Part shown: piece by piece, positions 27,924 to 36,279 of the stretch
How the letters are laid out: every line of letters starts with the position of its first letter
Position numbering within the stretch: position 1 is the stretch's first letter
Assembly (NCBI GenBank): GCA_017307855.1
Contig: JAFKGD010000002.1
Span: forward strand, 620,001 to 684,000
Reading direction: 5' to 3'
DNA: 64,000 nucleotides
DNA from: Burkholderiales bacterium
GTDB lineage: Bacteria > Pseudomonadota > Gammaproteobacteria > Burkholderiales > Burkholderiaceae_C
Translations under genes and position numbers: made by a program
The notes under the pieces: model-generated
What the model saw: only the letters and a program-made list of their open reading frames with translations
Databases searched by the model: none
Told to the model about the DNA's origin: nothing

Positions 27924-29402
27924 GTTGGCCGATGCATCCGGGACCTGCGCGGGTGCGGTGCGCATCGCCTGCAGCACCGCCTGATGGTCCGGATGCCGGC
28001 TGAGGCGCCGCATGAACTCCTTGCCCAGCCGGCTGTTGCCATCCTGATCCAGGCCGGTGGACCAGATGACCACGGAGAGGCCGTTGCCAGCCGCCGCCAC
28101 GGAGCCGCCCACGCCCGACTTCATGACGTAGTCCGGAACCTCGTTGCGCAGCGCGGCCGTCGACTCGTACATGCCCGATGCGCCCATCTGCGCCAGCGTG
28201 GCCGCGGCCGTCTCCGGCGAGAGGACGGGCTCATGGGTGAACGGGTTGACGCCGCCGTTGGAGAGTGTCGCGGTGATCGTGGCCATCTGGGCCGCCGTCA
28301 TCCTGATCGAACAGTTGTGGATGTAGTTGCGATAGACGTTGTGCGCGGCCGCCAGCGCTTCTTCGTCCGTCAGCTCCGGATGCGTCTCCCGGACGGCCTT
28401 CAGCGCATACAACAGATTGCGCGGCGAATCGAAGTATTCCGAAGCCATCACCTCGTCGTCGACACGCATCGGCCCGCACGTGCCCGAGCCGTCGTCCGCG
28501 AGGCGTCCGAGCAGTTCGTCGTAACGGCGTCGATACCTGAGGCCGCCGGGGTCCGTGTCGTTCGTCCCGCTTTCTTCCGCCACGACCTGCAGCGCGCCGA
28601 TGTTGTAGCTGGAGTTGAGCGGCTGCGTCGGCAACGGCCCGAGGACGGCGGGATCGGACGAGGTCTTCAGGCGCCGCTCGAACTCTCTCAGCTTCTCAGG
28701 CACGTCCACTTCCATGGCGAGTTGCCGCGAGACGGGATCTGCGGCGTTGCCTCGCGTCACGGCCTGCTGGAACGTCGCCGTGGTGCTGCCAGCGCAGTCG
28801 ATCGCCGGCCGCCGGCCCCTGTCGCCAAGCGCGTAGGCCACCACCTTGCTGTACGACTGCTGCGTACGGCTGACAGACGTTTCGCCGAGATCTACCGAGA
28901 CGGGCGGTTGCCCAACCGGATGCAGCACGACCGAGCAGGTCATGTCTTCAGGCGCCCTCGTCAACGCGCCGATGTAGTCCGCCTTGGGTGCATCGTGCAG
29001 CCTGGCGACATCGCTGAACGTGGTTGCCACAGCAGCGAGGAACCCGTGCCACTGATCATCGGTGAGCATGGACGGCTTTTTGCCGTTGACGTACATGAGC
29101 GGCGTCAGTTCAGCCTCCACGGGATGGCGGTCGTGCAGTTGCCAGGGTTGCGTCTCGCTCTCACCCGCGACCATGGGCTTTTCATGCGGCAGGCTGAACG
29201 ACGCCTGCTGCGAGCGCATGCCCTTGGGCACGGCCAGGTCGAGATGAGCCAGCGTTTCGCCGGTTCCTCGCAGGCGACTCCCGCGATCAGAAGCGATCGA
29301 GTGCAACAGCGGAAGCGCCAGCGGATCAGGCGAGGCCGCGTCGTGCTGCCGCCGTAGCTCGGCGGCAATGTTGGGCAGGGATGAAGAACGACTGATGGAC
29401 AT
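27915..29402 (-). CDS. Glutaminase-domain protein with a long N-terminal extension
   Basis: The C-terminal two thirds of this 495-residue protein match serine-dependent (beta-lactamase-fold) glutaminases: QQSYSK (Ser183-x-x-Lys186), SSYNIGAL for the NAGAI motif, YRNYIHNCSI (Tyr360), LSNGGVNP, SGMYE (Tyr412), VMKSGVGGSVA and GNSRLG. Normal glutaminases are about 310 residues; this one adds roughly 110 N-terminal residues that are Ser-rich at the start and have no signal peptide, and has a longer middle (residues 190-330). The family converts glutamine to glutamate. The N-terminal style resembles secreted effectors or toxins, but no secretion signal can be proven. The gene stands alone, convergent with glpQ-like and divergent from a ModA-like gene. 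Confidence 0.72.
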   Translation of the reverse strand: MSISRSSSLPNIAAELRRQHDAASPDPLALPLLHSIASDRGSRLRGTGETLAHLDLAVPKGMRSQQASFSLPHEKPMVAGESETQPWQLHDRHPVEAELTPLMYVNGKKPSMLTDDQWHGFLAAVATTFSDVARLHDAPKADYIGALTRAPEDMTCSVVLHPVGQPPVSVDLGETSVSRTQQSYSKVVAYALGDRGRRPAIDCAGSTTATFQQAVTRGNAADPVSRQLAMEVDVPEKLREFERRLKTSSDPAVLGPLPTQPLNSSYNIGALQVVAEESGTNDTDPGGLRYRRRYDELLGRLADDGSGTCGPMRVDDEVMASEYFDSPRNLLYALKAVRETHPELTDEEALAAAHNVYRNYIHNCSIRMTAAQMATITATLSNGGVNPFTHEPVLSPETAAATLAQMGASGMYESTAALRNEVPDYVMKSGVGGSVAAAGNGLSVVIWSTGLDQDGNSRLGKEFMRRLSRHPDHQAVLQAMRTAPAQVPDASANSA

Positions 29403-29510
29403 GGTTGGCGCCCGGTGAAGAAAAGAAGGGAGTGTCTGGCGGGCTCCGTGCCCGGCCTGTGGAAAATACGAATCTCCTGACCACTCCGCGAAGACGCGCC
29501 GCCTCCGTTC

Positions 29511-30194
29511 ATGTCTCAAGCACTGCACATCATTTCCTCGATGGCGACCCGCCAGGTCCTCACGGACCTGATCGCCGATTACCAGAAGACCTCGGGCGTC
29601 GAGGTTCGCCTCGAATCCGTGGGTGGCGTCGATGCCGCCAAACGCGTGCAGGCCGACGAGCCGTTCGACGGAGTCATCCTCGGCTCCGACGCGCTCGACA
29701 AGCTCATCGCAGCCGGCAAGGTGGCCGGCCGCACCGACCTGGTGAATTCGCCCGTTGCCGTGGCCGTGAAGGCCGGCGCGCCCGTGCCCGATCTCGGCTC
29801 GGAAGACGCGGTGCGCCGTGCCGTGCTGGGTGCGCGCACGCTGAGCTATTCCACCGGCCCCAGCGGCGTGGCACTGGCGAAACTGTTCGAACGCTGGGGC
29901 GTGATGGACGAGATCAAGGCCCGCATCGTCACGCCGCCGCCGGGCATCCCGGTCGGTTCGCTGGTGGCCAAGGGCGAGGTCGAGCTGGGCTTCCAGCAAC
30001 TCTCCGAACTCATCAACCTGCCCGGCATCACGCTGGCGGGCAACCTGCCGGACGACATCGCCATCGTCACCACCTTCTCCGGCGGCGTGGACGCAACGTC
30101 GAAACACGCCGACGCCGTGCGCGCGCTGCTGGCCTACCTGGCCTCGCCGGCCGCTACCGACGCCAAGCGCCGCCAGGGCATGGAGCCGGCCTGA
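29511..30194 (+). CDS. ModA-like substrate-binding domain protein without signal peptide
   Basis: The 227-residue protein has the fold of molybdate/tungstate-type receptors: LHIISSMATRQVLTDLIADYQ, FDGVILGSDALDKLIAAGKV, a central LSYSTGPSGVAL and GEVELGFQQLSELINLPG. The protein begins MSQALHII with no signal peptide, so it should remain in the cytoplasm unless the start is misassigned; upstream sequence in this frame gives no better start. It could be a ligand sensor or an enzyme-like relative rather than a transporter part. Its stop overlaps the next start (TGATG). No permease or ATPase is adjacent. Confidence 0.78.
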   Translation: MSQALHIISSMATRQVLTDLIADYQKTSGVEVRLESVGGVDAAKRVQADEPFDGVILGSDALDKLIAAGKVAGRTDLVNSPVAVAVKAGAPVPDLGSEDAVRRAVLGARTLSYSTGPSGVALAKLFERWGVMDEIKARIVTPPPGIPVGSLVAKGEVELGFQQLSELINLPGITLAGNLPDDIAIVTTFSGGVDATSKHADAVRALLAYLASPAATDAKRRQGMEPA

Positions 30195-30490
30195 TGGCCA
30201 TCGACGCGCCCGCCCTGCTCGGCCGCGTGCGGCAGCACATCGAATCGCTGCGCCCCACCGATGCCGACGTGCGCCGCATCGCCCCCGCGCTGCGACAGGA
30301 CGGCGATGCGCTGTGCGGCGCGCTGCCGCCGCAGTTTTCGAAGGTGCTGCACGACCTGCTCGACCGGCTCGAATCGAGCGCGCTGTTCGCCGAGGAAAGC
30401 TGCTCGTTCAGCCGCGACGGACTGCTCGACAACCTGGTGGTGTGGGCCGACAAGGCCGGCGGGCGGCTGGCCGCGCCCGGCGCCGGCTGA
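30194..30490 (+). CDS. Conserved-looking hypothetical protein, 98 residues
   Basis: I do not recognise a family. The protein is a helical, amphipathic sequence (ALLGRVRQHIESLRPTDADVRRI, then FSKVLHDLLDRLESSALFAEE) ending in a Gly/Ala-rich tail. Translation is coupled to the ModA-like gene through a TGATG overlap, so the two products are probably made together and may act together. There is no membrane segment or signal peptide. Confidence 0.6.
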   Translation: MAIDAPALLGRVRQHIESLRPTDADVRRIAPALRQDGDALCGALPPQFSKVLHDLLDRLESSALFAEESCSFSRDGLLDNLVVWADKAGGRLAAPGAG

Positions 30491-30567
30491 TCTCCGCGCC
30501 TCGCACCGCTCACGCCGTCATCACGCGCATCCTCGTGACGGGCTGCTCCAGTGGACGGCCTTTGGTG

Positions 30568-32013
30568 TCAACCTCGCCGCACCAGCGGTACCACCGTGCC
30601 GCCGTGCCGGACTTGCAGTCGCGCGGCCAGCCAGGCGTGCAGGCGCGTGTCCTGCCCGAACACGACGTTGAAGCGGATGTGCGGATCGTCGGCCGCGTCG
30701 GCCACGGTGAACGCGCCGCCGCGCGAGAGCAGGAAGCCGTCCTGGTAGGCGTCGCGCACCAGCGCGGCGGCATCGGTGCCCGCCGGCAGGCAGCCCCACA
30801 GGAAGAGGCCGCTGCCACCGGGCTCGAAATGCAGGCCCGCCGCTTCCAGCCCGCGCGTGGTGATGCCGCGCGCCGTCTGCAGGCGTTGCTGCAGGCGGTC
30901 GATGTGCTTGCGCACGCGGCCGTTGGCGAGCAGCTCGGCCAGCACGAGTTCGTTGAGCGCGGCCGTGGTGAGCAGCGAGACGATCTTCTGGCGCAACAGC
31001 AGCTTCAGGTACTGCGGCTCGGCGGCCAGATAGCCGATGCGCAAGGCCGGACTGAGCGCCTTCGAGAGGCTGGAAAAATACAGCACGCCCTGCAGCGCCG
31101 ACAGCGACGCCAGCCGCGCCGCGTGGCCCGCGTGGAAGTGGCCGTGTACGTCGTCCTCGGCCACCAGCATGCCGTGGCGGTCGGCAATGCCCAGCAGCCG
31201 GTGCAGATTGGCGGCGCTGCTGCCCCAGCCTGTCGGGTTGTGGATGACCGATTGCACGAACATGAGCTTGGGACGCTGCTCGCGGCAGGCGGCGTCGACC
31301 TGTTCCAGATCGACGCCCTCGGGATGGCGGCGGATCGGGATCATGCGCACCTGCGCCTCGCGAAGCCGCGAGAACAGCAGGAAGTAGCCCGGGTCCTCGA
31401 CCAGCACCGCATCGCCGGGCTGAAGGAAGGCGCGGCAGATCAGGTCGATGGCGTGCGCGCCACCCCACGTCGTCATCACCTGCCCGGCCGTCACCGGCAG
31501 GCCCTGGCCCTGCATGAGCAGCGCGAGGCGTTCGCGCAACTCGGGCAGGCCCTGCGGCGGGCAACGCGAAGCCATGCCGTGCGCGCTGCGGGCGATGGCC
31601 CGCTGCACCAGCGAGGCCGGCACGGCGTCGGCCAGCCAGGCGGGCGGCAGCGCGCCGCCGCTGGCGGGCAAGGCCGCCGCGTGCAGGTTGTGCGCCTGCT
31701 GGGCGAGCCAGAGCGCGTCCTGTTCCTCGCCCGCGTCGATCGCCGCCTGCGGGGTGGCGGCTTGCGGGCGCGCCGCCACCGAGAAGCCGGCCGTGCCGCG
31801 CGATTCGATCAGCGCCCGGGCCGCCAGCCGGTCATACAGCGTGACCACGGTATTCACGCTCACGCCCAGCCGCGCCGACAGCACGCGGATCGACGGCAGC
31901 CGGGTGCCGGCCGGCAAGCGCCCGGACGCGAGCAGCGAGCGCACCTGGGTTTCGGCCTGATCGACCAGCGGGACGTCGGATGCGCGGTCGAGCCGCAGGT
32001 CTGCGAGCAGCAC
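30568..32013 (-). CDS. MocR/PdxR-family regulator (GntR HTH fused to aminotransferase-like domain)
   Basis: The 481-residue protein combines an N-terminal GntR winged helix (about residues 15-75; LPAGTRLPSIRVLSARLGVSVNTV) with a fold-type I PLP aminotransferase domain, in which the PLP lysine is in FSSLSKALSPALRIGYL. Such proteins sense PLP or amino compounds and control neighbouring genes. The start is GTG with AAGG upstream. It lies 36 bp downstream of a DUF1127 gene on the same strand, a frequent pairing in proteobacteria. Confidence 0.9.
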   Translation of the reverse strand: MLLADLRLDRASDVPLVDQAETQVRSLLASGRLPAGTRLPSIRVLSARLGVSVNTVVTLYDRLAARALIESRGTAGFSVAARPQAATPQAAIDAGEEQDALWLAQQAHNLHAAALPASGGALPPAWLADAVPASLVQRAIARSAHGMASRCPPQGLPELRERLALLMQGQGLPVTAGQVMTTWGGAHAIDLICRAFLQPGDAVLVEDPGYFLLFSRLREAQVRMIPIRRHPEGVDLEQVDAACREQRPKLMFVQSVIHNPTGWGSSAANLHRLLGIADRHGMLVAEDDVHGHFHAGHAARLASLSALQGVLYFSSLSKALSPALRIGYLAAEPQYLKLLLRQKIVSLLTTAALNELVLAELLANGRVRKHIDRLQQRLQTARGITTRGLEAAGLHFEPGGSGLFLWGCLPAGTDAAALVRDAYQDGFLLSRGGAFTVADAADDPHIRFNVVFGQDTRLHAWLAARLQVRHGGTVVPLVRRG

Positions 32014-32049
32014 GGGGAGCCTTGTCGTGAAGGGCGGAAAGCGGGGACT

Positions 32050-32349
32050 TCAGAGCGGCCCGCCCGGCAGGCGGTGCCACGAACGCCAATCATCGCCCAG
32101 GACCGGGTCGCGCCGAAGCGCCGGCAGGTCGCAGCGCGCCAGGCCCAGGTCGCGCAGCTCGTACTCGCTCATCGCGTGCAACTGGCGCAGGTCGGCGGTA
32201 TGGCGGCGCTGGCGCGCGCCTTCGCGCAGCAGCGCGCGCAGGGCCACCGCCAGTGCCCGCAGCAGGGACCGCGCGGCAGGGCGCGCGCGGGGCCAGGCAG
32301 CGGCGAAGGTGGCGGCGGAATCGGGCACCGGATAGCGGGCGGCGGTCAT
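32050..32349 (-). CDS. DUF1127-domain small protein
   Basis: The 99-residue protein has a basic, Ala/Arg-rich N-terminal half and a C-terminal DUF1127 motif: RRHTADLRQLHAMSEYELRDLGLARCDL (about 53-80), where the family consensus is a short helix pair ending in DIGLTR. Small DUF1127 proteins are linked to RNA-related phosphate and carbon regulation in alphaproteobacteria and are common beside MocR genes. An inverted repeat about 100 bp upstream (32447-32474) is a candidate operator. Confidence 0.8.
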   Translation of the reverse strand: MTAARYPVPDSAATFAAAWPRARPAARSLLRALAVALRALLREGARQRRHTADLRQLHAMSEYELRDLGLARCDLPALRRDPVLGDDWRSWHRLPGGPL

Positions 32350-32446
32350 GGGGTTCTCCGTGCGACGCCCCAACGGGCATCGTCGGATGAATGCTAGGAC
32401 GCGCGGGCCCGGCGCAACAGCCACAGGCACGCGGCCTCGCGCGGAT

Positions 32447-32474
32447 GCTGTGCCCATCGCGCCATGGGTACAGC
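32447..32474. promoter_or_regulatory. Inverted repeat upstream of the DUF1127-mocR pair
   Basis: GCTGTGCCCAT (32447-32457) and ATGGGTACAGC (32464-32474) are inverted copies matching at 10 of 11 positions, with a 6-bp spacer. They lie between the stop of merR and the start of the DUF1127 gene. There is no T-run on either side, so an operator, perhaps for MocR, is preferred to a terminator. A weak -10-like TAGCAT on the minus strand lies nearer the gene (about 32390-32397). Confidence 0.4.
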
Positions 32475-32491
32475 GCGAGCGGCGTCGCGGA

Positions 32492-32950
32492 TCAGACGTG
32501 GCTGGTCGATGCGCGCGGCGTGCGGACGTCGGGTTGCTCGGCCATCTGGTGCAGCGCCTCGATGATTCCACAGTGGCCCGCGTCATGGCCGTCGCAGCGC
32601 GCGCGCAGCAGCTTGAGGTCACGTTCCAGCGAACGCAACTCGGCCAGCCGCTCGCGCACATGGCCCAGGTGGCCGTCGAGCGTGGCGCGGGCGGCCGCGC
32701 AGTCGTCCTCGCGCGCGAGATCGAGAGACAGCAGGGTCTGCACCTCGCCCAGCGACATGTCCATGGCGCGGCACATGCGGATGAAGCGCAGGCGGTGCAG
32801 GTCGGCCTCGCCGTAGCTGCGGTAGCTGTTGTCGCCGCGGCCGGCGGCGGGCAGCAGGCCCTGCTTCTCGTAGTAGCGGATGTTGGCCACGCTCACGCCC
32901 GAATGCTTCGCGGCTTCTCCGATGCGGTAGTGGGGGCTTGGCGCGGACAT
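32492..32950 (-). CDS. cadR: Cd(II)/Pb(II)-responsive MerR-family regulator (CadR/PbrR)
   Basis: The 152-residue protein has the MerR winged helix YRIGEAAKHSGVSVANIRYYE and the long dimer helix. Its metal cysteines are Cys84, Cys119 and Cys126, spaced 35 and 7 residues apart exactly as in CadR/PbrR proteins, distinguishing it from mercury or copper sensors. It is divergent from DUF3703-cadA, and its operator lies in the 58 bp between them. It should repress and, on binding Cd or Pb, activate the divergent operon by untwisting the promoter. Confidence 0.88.
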   Translation of the reverse strand: MSAPSPHYRIGEAAKHSGVSVANIRYYEKQGLLPAAGRGDNSYRSYGEADLHRLRFIRMCRAMDMSLGEVQTLLSLDLAREDDCAAARATLDGHLGHVRERLAELRSLERDLKLLRARCDGHDAGHCGIIEALHQMAEQPDVRTPRASTSHV

Positions 32951-32953
32951 GGC

Positions 32954-32984
32954 TTGACCTTGAAGTGACTTGAGGGTTTCCAAT
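32954..32984 (+). promoter_or_regulatory. MerR-type promoter with 19-bp spacer and internal operator
   Basis: A -35 box TTGACC (32954-32959) and a -10-like TCCAAT (32979-32984) are 19 bp apart, the overlong spacing typical of MerR-regulated promoters. The spacer is filled by an imperfect dyad, ACCTTGAAG-tga-CTTGAGGGT (32957-32977; 7 of 9 positions pair). Transcription would start near 32991, 18 bp before the DUF3703 ATG. Confidence 0.72.
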
Positions 32985-33008
32985 GATGCCATCGCATCTG
33001 GAAACCGC

Positions 33009-33488
33009 ATGTCTGCCCCGCCTCTCGCCCCTGCATCCTTCCTTGCCCCCCCGCCAGCCGCAGCCCCCATCCCGGCGGCCAGCCTGGCGTCCGGCCTGTC
33101 ACCGGCCGAGCGCCGCCGCGTCTTCGCATGGCTGGTGGTCGCCTTCGACGAGACCCGCGCGCTGCCGGCAGGCGAGCGCTGGCTCACGCTGGAAGCCGCG
33201 CACGTCGTGGGCCAGCCGCTGATCGGCCTGCACACACGCTCGCACCTGCTGATGCTGTGCCATGCGCTGGAGCAAGCCGACGCGCGCGAAGCCGCAGGTC
33301 AGCTGCTGCGCCTGTTCCTGGTGGCGGCGGGCCACCTGCTGCGCCGGCTGCCTACCGGCAACACCGGCCGCGCCACGGTGCCGGCCCGGATGCCGATGCC
33401 GCCGCAGCCAGCCGTCGAAGCCTGGATCGCCCGGGCCTGCGCGGCCCTGGCCGTGAACACCGAGCCGCTGGCCCAGGAAGGACGCTGA
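33009..33488 (+). CDS. DUF3703-domain protein
   Basis: The 159-residue protein has the DUF3703 core LEAAHVVGQPLIGLHTRSHLL, then AAGQLLRLFLVAAGHLL and PTGNTGRATVPARMPMP. The family is found in heavy-metal loci of betaproteobacteria; its function is unknown. The first ~35 residues are a Pro/Ala-rich extension. ATG 33009 is preferred over an upstream in-frame codon because that one would lie inside the promoter. It is 3 bp before cadA, in the same operon. Confidence 0.78.
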   Translation: MSAPPLAPASFLAPPPAAAPIPAASLASGLSPAERRRVFAWLVVAFDETRALPAGERWLTLEAAHVVGQPLIGLHTRSHLLMLCHALEQADAREAAGQLLRLFLVAAGHLLRRLPTGNTGRATVPARMPMPPQPAVEAWIARACAALAVNTEPLAQEGR

Positions 33489-33491
33489 ACG

Positions 33492-35519
33492 ATGTCGAAG
33501 CACTGCTGCCCTCCCGAACCCGCCGCTCGGCGCACGCCCGGCCATGCGGGCCATGAACCCGCGGCCGGCCATGACCACGATCACGACCACGGCGACGCCG
33601 GCGGCTCCGGCCACCTGCACGACCACGCCAACCTGCCCGGCTGGCCGCGCCTGATCGCCGCGCTGGCCGTGGCCGTGGCGGCCGAGCTGTTCCACTTCCT
33701 CGCGCCCGACACGCAGGCCTGGCACATCGCGGGTATGGCGCTGGCGGCGGTGGCCATCGTGCTCGCGGGCCTGGGTATTTACCGCAGCGGCCTCGCGTCG
33801 CTGGCGCGCGGCCGGCTCGACATCAATGCGCTGATGACCGTGGCCGTGACCGGCGCCTTCCTCATCGGCCAGTGGCCCGAGGCCGCGATGGTGATGGCGC
33901 TCTATGCCATCGCCGAGCTCATCGAAGACAAGGCCGCCGACCGCGCCCGCGGCGCCATCGCCGGCCTGATGGCGCTCGCGCCCGAGACCGCCGATGTGCA
34001 AGGCGCCGACGGCGCATGGACGGCCCGGCCCGTGGCCGACGTGCAACCCGGCGCGCTGGTGCGCGTGCGGCCCGGCGGACGCATTCCGCTCGACGGCGAA
34101 GTGGCGCGCGGCAGCAGCGCGGTCAACCAGGCGCCGGTCACGGGCGAGAGCATTCCCGTCGACAAGGCCGCGGGCGACCCGGTGTTTGCCGGCACCATCA
34201 GCGAGACCGGCGAGCTGCTGGTGCGCACCACCGCCGTCGCCGGCCAGAGCACGCTGGCGCGCATCATCGCGGCGGTCGAGCAGGCCCAGGCCACGCGCGC
34301 ACCCACGCAGCGCTTCGTCGACCGCTTCGCGGCCGTCTACACGCCGGCCGTGTTCGCCATCGCGCTCGCGGTGGCCGTGCTCGGCCCGTTCGTGGCGGGC
34401 TGGACCTGGCTCGACGCGATCTACAAGGCCCTCGTGCTGCTGGTGATCGCCTGTCCCTGCGCGCTGGTCATCAGCACGCCCGTCACCGTGGTCAGCGGGC
34501 TCACGGCCGCCGCGCGGCGCGGCATCCTCATCAAGGGCGGCACCTTCCTCGAATCCGCACGCAAGCTGCGCGCCGTTGCCCTGGACAAGACCGGCACGCT
34601 GACCGAAGGCCGACCGAAGCTGGTCACGTGGCAGACGTGGGCGGGCGCGAACGAGGCGCGGGCACGCCACGCGGCTGCCAGCCTGGCCGCGCGCTCCGAC
34701 CACCCGGTGTCGCGCGCCATCGCGCAGGGCCTGGCCGACGAGGACGAAGCCGCTGCCGCACTCGCCGACATACAGGACTTCCAGGCCCTCGCCGGCCGCG
34801 GCAGCGCCGGCCACATCGAGGGCGGCGAATGGGTGCTGGGCAACCACCGCCTCATCGAAGAACGCGGTCTGTGCAGCCCTGAGCTGGAGGCCACGCTCGC
34901 CACCCACGAAGCCGAGGGCCGCACCGTCACGCTGCTGGCTGGGCCGCAGGGCGTGGCCGCCGTGTTCGCCGTGGCCGACACGCTGCGGCCAACCTCGCGC
35001 GAGGCCATCGAAGAACTCAAGTCGATGGGCATCGTGCCCGTCATGCTCTCGGGCGACAACACCGCCACCGCGCAGGCCGTGGCGCGCGCCGCCGGCATCG
35101 ACGAAGCGCAGGGCAACCTGCTGCCCGAGGACAAGCAGCGCGTGCTGGCCGACCTGCAGCGCCGCCACGGCCCCACGGCCATGACGGGCGACGGCATCAA
35201 CGACGCCCCCGCCCTCGCCGCCGCCGACCTGGGCTTCGCCATGGGTGGCGCCGGCACCGACATCGCCATGGAATCGGCCGACGTGGTGGTGATGAACGAC
35301 GACCTGCGCCGCCTACCCGAAACCGTGCGCCTCTCGCGCCGCACGCATGCGGTGCTGTGGCAGAACATCTCGCTGGCCCTGGGCATCAAGGCCGTGTTCC
35401 TCGTGCTCGCGCTGTTCGGCGAGGCCACCATGTGGATGGCGGTGTTCGCGGACATGGGGGCGAGTTTGCTGGTGGTGGGGAATGGGTTGCGGTTGTTGAG
35501 GGCGGATGTGACGCGATGA
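33492..35519 (+). CDS. cadA: Cd/Zn/Pb-exporting P1B-type ATPase (CadA/ZntA type)
   Basis: The 675-residue P-type ATPase has the ion motif CPC (321-323), phosphorylation site DKTGT (365-369), nucleotide-site HP in SDHPVSRA, and the GDGINDAPAL hinge. Instead of an N-terminal HMA domain it has a Cys-Cys start (KHCC) and a His/Asp-rich segment (residues 17-46) that could gather metal. It exports divalent soft metals from cytoplasm to periplasm. The CadR-type regulator and MerR promoter support Cd/Pb/Zn as substrates. Confidence 0.92.
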   Translation: MSKHCCPPEPAARRTPGHAGHEPAAGHDHDHDHGDAGGSGHLHDHANLPGWPRLIAALAVAVAAELFHFLAPDTQAWHIAGMALAAVAIVLAGLGIYRSGLASLARGRLDINALMTVAVTGAFLIGQWPEAAMVMALYAIAELIEDKAADRARGAIAGLMALAPETADVQGADGAWTARPVADVQPGALVRVRPGGRIPLDGEVARGSSAVNQAPVTGESIPVDKAAGDPVFAGTISETGELLVRTTAVAGQSTLARIIAAVEQAQATRAPTQRFVDRFAAVYTPAVFAIALAVAVLGPFVAGWTWLDAIYKALVLLVIACPCALVISTPVTVVSGLTAAARRGILIKGGTFLESARKLRAVALDKTGTLTEGRPKLVTWQTWAGANEARARHAAASLAARSDHPVSRAIAQGLADEDEAAAALADIQDFQALAGRGSAGHIEGGEWVLGNHRLIEERGLCSPELEATLATHEAEGRTVTLLAGPQGVAAVFAVADTLRPTSREAIEELKSMGIVPVMLSGDNTATAQAVARAAGIDEAQGNLLPEDKQRVLADLQRRHGPTAMTGDGINDAPALAAADLGFAMGGAGTDIAMESADVVVMNDDLRRLPETVRLSRRTHAVLWQNISLALGIKAVFLVLALFGEATMWMAVFADMGASLLVVGNGLRLLRADVTR

Positions 35520-35703
35520 ATGCGAATGGACGTTGCGTCAGGAGTCATGCGCCGGGCCGTCATGACCGACCGGCGAACGATGGTCTGTTCATGCCTTTGA
35601 AGAACTGACTCACTCCATCACCGGGCTGCTTGGCTGCCGTCGGCGCCGAGCCTGCTCAGGTCACCAGATATTCCCCCGCTTTGAAACAGCGCAAGGGAAC
35701 ATC

Positions 35704-36279
35704 ATGGGAAAACTTTTGGCAGCCATCCGCCTGGGTGATCGCACGAGCCACGGCGGTGTCGTCATGGAAGGCTTCATGGACGACACCGACGACGGTGTGC
35801 CGCTGTGCGGCCTGGGCCACATCGTGAGCTGCCCGCGCCATCCCGGCCTCCAGCGGATCGCCGAGGGCGAAGCGTCCTTCACCATCATGGGGGTGCCTCT
35901 GGCCCTCGAAGGCATGCTCACGACCTGCGGCGCGGTCCTGATCGCCAGCAGCCAGTCCTTTATCGTGGAGGAACAAAGCCGCATCGGCATCGCCAGCACA
36001 CCAGGCTTTTCCCAGGACAACGTCTCAGGAAGCTGGCAGCGGCAGGCCGTCGCCGGCTGGCCGGCGGACGACTCGCTTCATGACGAGCAGACCCGCCTGT
36101 CCTCTCCGGCGGTCGACGGGATTCCTTACTACATCGAAACGACCGACGGCCGCAGCTTCTCGGGCCGGGCCGATGCATCGGGCCAACTCCCCAGAGTGTT
36201 CACGGCCGAGGCCGAGGACTATCGCGTGTACTGGGGCGACGAAGCCTTGGCGCGGATGGAAAGCGAGGCCTCAGAATGA
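35704..36279 (+). CDS. PAAR-repeat tip protein of type VI secretion with C-terminal extension
   Basis: Residues 1-90 form a PAAR domain: IRLGDRTSHGG, SCPRHPG and ALEGMLTTCGAVLI supply the expected zinc ligands (His16, Cys43, His46, Cys75) of the cone that caps VgrG. Residues about 100-191 are an extension containing IPYYIETTDGRSFSGRADASG...YRVYWGDEAL, a small beta-rich domain often seen behind PAAR domains. It follows a 184-bp gap after cadA with AAGGGA as ribosome site. Its stop overlaps the start of the Tae4 gene as ATGA, so the tip is probably the carrier for that toxin. Confidence 0.85.
   Translation: MGKLLAAIRLGDRTSHGGVVMEGFMDDTDDGVPLCGLGHIVSCPRHPGLQRIAEGEASFTIMGVPLALEGMLTTCGAVLIASSQSFIVEEQSRIGIASTPGFSQDNVSGSWQRQAVAGWPADDSLHDEQTRLSSPAVDGIPYYIETTDGRSFSGRADASGQLPRVFTAEAEDYRVYWGDEALARMESEASE

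Noticed and set aside
29403-30107. Upstream in-frame extension of the glutaminase-domain protein
   Set aside because: It is antisense to the ModA-like gene and reads as His/Gly/Arg-rich noise; the ATG at 29402 gives a sensible start.
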